From Actinomycetes bacterium (GTDB lineage Bacteria; Actinomycetota; Actinomycetes; Actinomycetales; Microbacteriaceae): DNA of 9,830 nucleotides. Of this stretch, positions 5,620-9,830 are shown piece after piece. The notes beneath the pieces are model-generated. The model was given only the letters and a program-made list of their open reading frames with translations, was not told the DNA's origin and did no database searches. The number at the start of each line of letters is the position of its first letter. The first letter of the stretch is position 1. A program made the position numbers and the translations under genes. Location: NCBI GenBank assembly GCA_023450335.1, contig JAEXHA010000010.1, forward strand, positions 1 to 9,830, given 5' to 3'.

Positions 5620-7989
5620 TCAGGCCACGGGCTGCGGCGCGGCGACGGTCACCTCGGGCGCAAGCGTCCGGGTGTGGTCGACGACGCGGGTGGGCCCGGT
5701 CACGGTGAGGGTGACCGCCGAGGGCAGCTCGTCCGCCGAGCGGCCGGCGCTGAGCACGACCTTGCCGGCGTCGACCACGCGCTCTTGCGCCCTGTTCGTG
5801 TAGGCGAACAGGTCGGCCGAGACGCCGAAGCGCACCTCGGCGGACTCACCCGCTGCCAGGGCCACGCGCGCGTAGCCGATCAGTCGCTGCACGGGGCGCG
5901 GCGTCTGCGCGACCGGATCGTGCAGATACAGCTGGACGAGTTCGAGCCCGTCGCGGTCGCCGGTGTTGGTCACCTGGAGCGACACGGTCACCGTCCCGTC
6001 CGTGGCCAGTTCGGCGGCGTCGGCGACCAGGTCGGTCCACGCGAAGCTCGTGTAGCTCAGGCCGTGGCCGAACGCGAACGCCGCCGACGGGTCGATGTTC
6101 GACACGCCGCTGGGCCGGGCCAGAGGCACGGCCAGGTAGCTCGACGGCTGCGCGCCCGCGCTGGCCGGCACGCTCACCGGCAGCCGGCCGCTCGGGTTGA
6201 TGCGCCCGGACAGCACGCCTGCCAGCGCCGGGGTGCCCTCCTCGCCGGCGAAGAACGCCTCGACGATGGCCGCCGCGTCGGTCACCGCACGACCGAGCGC
6301 ATACGGGCGCCCGGCCAGCAGGGTGACCACGGTCGGCGTACCGGTGTCCAGGACCGCGTCCAGCAGGTCCTGTTGGGCGCCCGGCAGCGTCAGGTCGGCC
6401 GCATCGCAGCCTTCACCGCTGGTGCCGCGGCCGAACAGCCCGGCGCGGTCGCCCAGCGCGAGCACCACCACGTCTGCGGCGCGGGCTGCCGCCAGCGCGT
6501 CGTCGAAGTCCTGCTCGCCGCCGTCGACGCTCGTGCCCTGCACGTAGGTCACCTCGGCGCTGGGGAACTCGCCCCGCACCGACTCCAGCAGCGTGGGCAG
6601 GGTGATTCCGGCCCCGAAGTCGGGGTGGTGGATGCCTACGTGCAACGGGAAGGAGTAGCAGCCCAGTACGGCGAAGGGATCAGCGCCGTTGGGGCCGATG
6701 ACCGCGATGCGCTTCGGCTCCTGCAGGGGCAGGGTGCCGTCGTTGCGCAGCAGGACGATCGCCCGCTCGGCGATCCGCCGGGCCAGCTCACGGTTCTCGG
6801 CCGGGTCGAGGTCGACACTGCCGCGCACGTCGTCGGCACCGGCATCCACCCGTCCGGCGAGCACCTCGGGCACGTAGCCGGCGTCACCGTCGAGGAGTCC
6901 GAGTTCGATCTTCTGCGCCAGCACACGCCGCAGCGCCCGGTCGATGAGCGCTTCGGGCACGATGCCCTCGCGCACGGCGGCCGCGAGCTCGGGTCCGAAC
7001 GTCTTGCGTCCGGGCAGTTCGACGTCGATGCCGGCCTTCAGCGCCTGGTGTGCCGCGTCGGTCCAGTCTTCGGCGACCGCGTGCTGGGTGAGCAGGAATG
7101 CGATGGCGAAGTAGTCGGCCACGACGGTGCCCTCGAAGCCCCACGTGTCGCGCAGCAGTCCCGTCAGCAGCGCCTCGTCGGCCGCCGACGGCACTCCGTC
7201 GAGGTCGGTGTACGAGTTCATGACGCTGCGCACACCGCTGTCGCGGATCGCCATCTCGAACGGCGGCAGGATCACATCGTTGAGCTCGCGGGGCCCGATC
7301 GAGACGGGGGCGAGGTTGCGGCCCGCCTTCGATGCCGAGTAGCCCGCGAAGTGCTTGAGGGTCGCCACGACACCGGCCTTCTCGACGCCCTGGATGTACG
7401 CGGTGGCGATCGTGCCGACCAGCAGCGGGTCTTCGCCGATCGTCTCCTCCACGCGGCCCCAGCGGGCGTCGCGAACGACATCGAGCACGGGCGCCAGGCC
7501 CTGGTGCACACCCATCTTGCGCATGTCGGCGCCGATGCGCTCACCCATCTCGCGCACGAGATCGGGCGACCACGTGGCCCCCCACGACAGCGGCACGGGG
7601 TAGGCGGTGGCCCCCCACGCGGCGAACCCGGCCAGGCACTCCTCGTGTGCGAGGGCGGGGATGCCCAGGCGCGACTCGGCGACGATGCGCTGCTGCGTGC
7701 GCAGCAGCGACACCGCCCCGGCGGCCGGATCGACCGGCACGGTGCCGTAGGTGCGGGTGAGCTGGCCCAGGCCCAGCGGCGCGATGGTGTCGAGGTCGAC
7801 GTCCTCGGTCATCGCGTTCTGGTTGGGCGCGACTTCGGCGCCGTCGTTCGAGGCGGCGATCCAGATGCCGTACAGCTGCGCGATCTTCTCCTCGAGCGTG
7901 AGCTCGGCCACCAGGGCCTCGACGCGCTCGTTGATCGGCAGGGTCGCATCGCGCCACTGCGGGTGGGCGGGGGTCTCAGACACTGTCAT
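5620..7989 (-). CDS. bxlA: Glycoside hydrolase family 3 beta-xylosidase (BxlA-type), cytoplasmic
   Basis: This encodes 789 residues, the usual length for GH3 xylosidases, with no signal peptide. The N-terminal GH3 barrel spans about residues 20-330: AHEECLAG, PLSWGATW, DARWGRVEETIGEDP, the LKHFAGYSASKAGRN substrate loop, and the nucleophile D292 in VVADYFAI. The alpha/beta sandwich domain, about 395-615, begins near AIVLLRNDGTLPL and holds SGEGCDAADLTLPG with the likely acid/base E526. A fibronectin-III-like C-terminal domain follows (LELVQLYLHDP, about 670-745). It would release xylose from imported xylo-oligosaccharides; beta-glucosidase side activity cannot be excluded from sequence. The ATG overlaps the permease stop as ATGA, which suggests translational coupling. 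GAAGGG directly before the ATG would also be well placed for the GTG two codons later (7981-7983), so the start may shift slightly. It is the last gene before a terminator and converges on the xylanase gene. The gene name is by resemblance to Streptomyces bxlA. Confidence 0.9.
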   Translation of the reverse strand: MTVSETPAHPQWRDATLPINERVEALVAELTLEEKIAQLYGIWIAASNDGAEVAPNQNAMTEDVDLDTIAPLGLGQLTRTYGTVPVDPAAGAVSLLRTQQRIVAESRLGIPALAHEECLAGFAAWGATAYPVPLSWGATWSPDLVREMGERIGADMRKMGVHQGLAPVLDVVRDARWGRVEETIGEDPLLVGTIATAYIQGVEKAGVVATLKHFAGYSASKAGRNLAPVSIGPRELNDVILPPFEMAIRDSGVRSVMNSYTDLDGVPSAADEALLTGLLRDTWGFEGTVVADYFAIAFLLTQHAVAEDWTDAAHQALKAGIDVELPGRKTFGPELAAAVREGIVPEALIDRALRRVLAQKIELGLLDGDAGYVPEVLAGRVDAGADDVRGSVDLDPAENRELARRIAERAIVLLRNDGTLPLQEPKRIAVIGPNGADPFAVLGCYSFPLHVGIHHPDFGAGITLPTLLESVRGEFPSAEVTYVQGTSVDGGEQDFDDALAAARAADVVVLALGDRAGLFGRGTSGEGCDAADLTLPGAQQDLLDAVLDTGTPTVVTLLAGRPYALGRAVTDAAAIVEAFFAGEEGTPALAGVLSGRINPSGRLPVSVPASAGAQPSSYLAVPLARPSGVSNIDPSAAFAFGHGLSYTSFAWTDLVADAAELATDGTVTVSLQVTNTGDRDGLELVQLYLHDPVAQTPRPVQRLIGYARVALAAGESAEVRFGVSADLFAYTNRAQERVVDAGKVVLSAGRSADELPSAVTLTVTGPTRVVDHTRTLAPEVTVAAPQPVA

Positions 7990-8855
7990 CCCTTCACAGC
8001 TCCCTGAAGGCCGCCGACGATGCGCTTCTCGGCCAGCGTGAAGAACAGGATCGCGGGGAGCATCGCCAGCGAGGTGTACGCGAGCACCCCCGTGGTGTCC
8101 TGCCCGTAGGCGGTCGAGAAGAACTGCACGCCCAGCGGCAGCGTGTAGTCGGCGGGCGGTGCGCCGCCGGCCTGCAGCACGAACAACGGCAGCAGGTAGG
8201 CGTTCCAACTGCCGACGAAGGCCAGCACGCCCACGGTCATCATCCCGGGCATCGACAGCGGCAGCATGATGCGCCAGAAGAACCCGATCTTGGTGGTGCC
8301 GTCGACCACGGCTGCATCCTCGAGCTCACCCGGGATCGCCCGCAGGAACGGCACCAGGATGATGATCGTGGTCGGCAGCGCGAACGCCACCTGCGGGACG
8401 ATCAGGCCCCACCACGAACCGAACAGCCCCAGCTGGCGAAGCAGAACCGTCAGCGGCAGGATCGAGATCGTCAGCGGGAACAGCAGCCCGGTCGTGAACA
8501 GGGCGTACATCAGCCCCCGTCCGCGAAAGTCGTACCGCGCGATCACGAACGCCGCCATCACGCCGAAGGCCATGACGCCGATGGTCGTGCCCAGCGCGGT
8601 CACGGTGCTCGCCAGAACCTGGCGCCAGAACTGCGCGTCGCCGAGGATGCGCGCGTAGTTGTCGAAGATCCACGGGTCGGGCAGGCCCCCCGGGCTGGTG
8701 AAGAAGTCGGGGTTCGAGCGCATGCCCGCGATCATCACGTAGAGCACGGGACCGATCGCGATGGCCGCCACGACCAGTGCCACGACGTAGACGATCGGCT
8801 GGCTCCAGTCGAAGCGCCGCGCACCGGCGCGGTGGGATTCAGTTGCAGTAGACAT
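7986..8855 (-). CDS. bxlG: Carbohydrate ABC transporter permease (MalG/BxlG-type)
   Basis: This encodes 289 residues, typical for MalG-type sugar permeases. A short basic N-tail is followed by a first membrane segment at about 21-43 and roughly five more. Visible family marks are the DNYARILGD segment after segment 1, the LPTTIIILVPF helix and the EAA loop at about 178-201 (LEDAAVVDGTTKIGFF then IMLPLSMPG), which docks on the ATPase. Near the end, AEKRIVGGLQGAVKG is the standard C-terminus of this family (CUT1). It pairs with the upstream permease to form the channel for a xylo-oligosaccharide, the substrate being inferred from the adjoining GH3 gene. The start codon shares one base with the upstream stop (TGATG), and AAGGA sits 8 nt before it. 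No ATPase gene is visible; many actinobacteria use a shared MsiK-type ATPase. Confidence 0.92.
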   Translation of the reverse strand: MSTATESHRAGARRFDWSQPIVYVVALVVAAIAIGPVLYVMIAGMRSNPDFFTSPGGLPDPWIFDNYARILGDAQFWRQVLASTVTALGTTIGVMAFGVMAAFVIARYDFRGRGLMYALFTTGLLFPLTISILPLTVLLRQLGLFGSWWGLIVPQVAFALPTTIIILVPFLRAIPGELEDAAVVDGTTKIGFFWRIMLPLSMPGMMTVGVLAFVGSWNAYLLPLFVLQAGGAPPADYTLPLGVQFFSTAYGQDTTGVLAYTSLAMLPAILFFTLAEKRIVGGLQGAVKG

Positions 8856-9830
8856 CAGCTGTTTCCTTGAGTGATCGCGCCCGCAAGGTCGCGGCGCAGC
8901 GCGTAGCGCTGGTAGAAGAGTGCGATCACGAGCGAGATGAGGAAGAGCACGACCGCGACGGCGCTGCCGTAGCCGATCTGCGAGACGTTCAGCCCGTTCT
9001 TGACCATGTAGACGGCCATCGTGGACGATGCGTTGAGCGGTCCACCGCCGGTGACGATCCACACCATGTCGAACAGCTGCAGGGCGCCGATGATCGACAG
9101 GAACGCCCAGATGCGGATGGTCGGGCCCAACAGCGGCACGGTCACGTACCACTGCGTCTTCCACCAGCCGGCGCCGTCGAGCGCGGCGGCCTCATAGAGC
9201 TCATCGGGCACACTGGTCAGCCCCGCGAGCATCAGGATGATGGCCAGGCCCAGGTACTTCCAGGTGAGGATGCCGAACATCGTCCACATGACGACGTCCT
9301 GATCGGCCAGCCACGCCGGCGGGGTGTCGATGCCGATCATGCCCAGCCAGGTGTCGATGGGCCCCATCCGGTTCGGGGGCACCGACTGCAGCATGATCTG
9401 CCACGCGATGCCGGCGGTCACCTCGCTGAGCACATACGGCACGAAGATGAGCGCCCGCAGCAGTCCGCGGAAACGCAGGCGCCGGTTCATCAGCAGCGCC
9501 ACGAGAATCGCCAGCGGCCCCTGCACGAGGAGGGACATGATGACGATGAAGAAGTTGTTGCCCACCGAACGGTGGAAGACAGGATCGCTGAGCAGGCGCA
9601 CGTAGTTGTCGATGCCGATGAAGCGATCGAGCGGCCCGAGGCCGTTCCAGTTGAAGAAGCTGTAGTAGGCGGCCAGGACCACCGGGAGGAGGACGAAGAA
9701 GAGATAGACGAGCACGCCGGGACCGGCGAACAGGGAGATCTCGAACCACTTGCGGCGCTGTGCGCGGGCGCGCGCCTTGCTGCGGGCTTTCGGAGCGGGG
9801 GCCGGGGGCCCCCCCCCCCCCGGGGCCCGC
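8855..9830 (-). CDS. bxlF: Carbohydrate ABC transporter permease (MalF/BxlF-type), 5' end cut by the window edge
   Basis: The minus-strand frame is open from the right edge to the stop at 8855-8857, about 325 codons. The GTG at 9713-9715 is not the start: it lies inside the first membrane segment, in the conserved SLFAGPGVLVYLFF block. Upstream codons give a basic tail (PAPAPKARSKARARAQRRKWF), which is normal for this family. No ATG, GTG or TTG codon occurs in frame between 9715 and the edge, so the true start lies just outside. Family marks are FFNWNGLGPLDRFIGIDNYVR, the RALIFVPYVLSE helix and the EAA loop YEAAALDGAGWWKTQWYV then VPLLGP. It forms the importer channel with the next permease, and the binding-protein gene would be expected immediately upstream, off the window. 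The outermost residues (four Gly, then Pro-Pro) come from a 13-base homopolymer and may not be reliable. Confidence 0.9.
   Translation of the reverse strand, partial: RAPGGGGPPAPAPKARSKARARAQRRKWFEISLFAGPGVLVYLFFVLLPVVLAAYYSFFNWNGLGPLDRFIGIDNYVRLLSDPVFHRSVGNNFFIVIMSLLVQGPLAILVALLMNRRLRFRGLLRALIFVPYVLSEVTAGIAWQIMLQSVPPNRMGPIDTWLGMIGIDTPPAWLADQDVVMWTMFGILTWKYLGLAIILMLAGLTSVPDELYEAAALDGAGWWKTQWYVTVPLLGPTIRIWAFLSIIGALQLFDMVWIVTGGGPLNASSTMAVYMVKNGLNVSQIGYGSAVAVVLFLISLVIALFYQRYALRRDLAGAITQGNS
9809..9821. repeat. 13-base C homopolymer at the window edge
   Basis: An unbroken run of 13 C (poly-G on the minus strand) is flanked by further G/C-only sequence up to base 9830. It falls in the N-terminal tail codons of the permease gene. 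Nothing similar occurs elsewhere in the window. It is either a genuine low-complexity stretch or a sequencing or contig-end artefact. Confidence 0.9.

Noticed and set aside
5362..8007. Long plus-strand open frame (881 codons) opposite the GH3 gene
   Set aside because: Same reason: a low-complexity Arg/Gly/Val/Gln-rich translation with no family motifs, while the minus strand carries an intact GH3 enzyme.
9713..9715. GTG as start of the first permease
   Set aside because: It falls inside the first membrane helix, and the conserved block upstream of it would be lost.

Overview
The window is high-GC DNA (roughly 65-70% by eye) with actinobacterial features: GC-rich third codon positions, GTG starts, long GC hairpins as terminators, and a surface protein ending in an LxATG-type sorting signal. 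The gene families resemble those of Microbacterium and its relatives in the Microbacteriaceae. That placement is an inference from family resemblance, not a measurement.

Layout, left to right. (1) 1-549 (+): the C-terminal part of a long-chain mannitol dehydrogenase/fructuronate reductase (UxuB-type) gene that enters from the left edge. (2) 550-663: a short gap holding a LacI-operator-like 11-mer and a small GAAA-loop hairpin. (3) 664-1668 (+): a LacI-family repressor of the kind found with actinobacterial xylan genes. (4) 1669-1834: a regulatory gap with an 11-bp phased array of operator-like elements, a possible promoter and a clear ribosome binding site. (5) 1835-5446 (+): a 1203-residue secreted xylanase with the order signal peptide, CBM22, CBM22, GH10, CBM9-like, CBM9, (Gly-Glu-Pro)n linker, Ig-like domain and C-terminal wall-sorting signal. 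(6) 5447-5619: two strong hairpins, one for each of the two converging transcripts. (7) 5620-9830 (-): the distal part of a sugar-uptake operon, reading right to left: permease 1 (MalF/BxlF-type, start outside the window), permease 2 (MalG/BxlG-type) and a signal-less GH3 beta-xylosidase (BxlA-type). The three genes are joined by 1-nt and 4-nt stop/start overlaps.

Together the genes read as a (glucurono)xylan utilisation locus. The wall-anchored xylanase would cut xylan at the cell surface, the ABC importer would take up xylo-oligosaccharides (its binding protein is probably just beyond the right edge, and no ATPase gene is visible), and the cytoplasmic GH3 enzyme would release xylose. The UxuB-like reductase would handle the glucuronate side chains, and the LacI protein would switch the set on. 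The minus-strand gene order matches the bxlEFGA arrangement described in Streptomyces, where the repressor BxlR is also LacI-type. I see no RNA genes, mobile elements or CRISPR. The most interesting items are the architecture of the xylanase, with its collagen-like linker and sortase anchor, and the operator-like elements. The last bases contain a run of 13 C that may be an assembly artefact.
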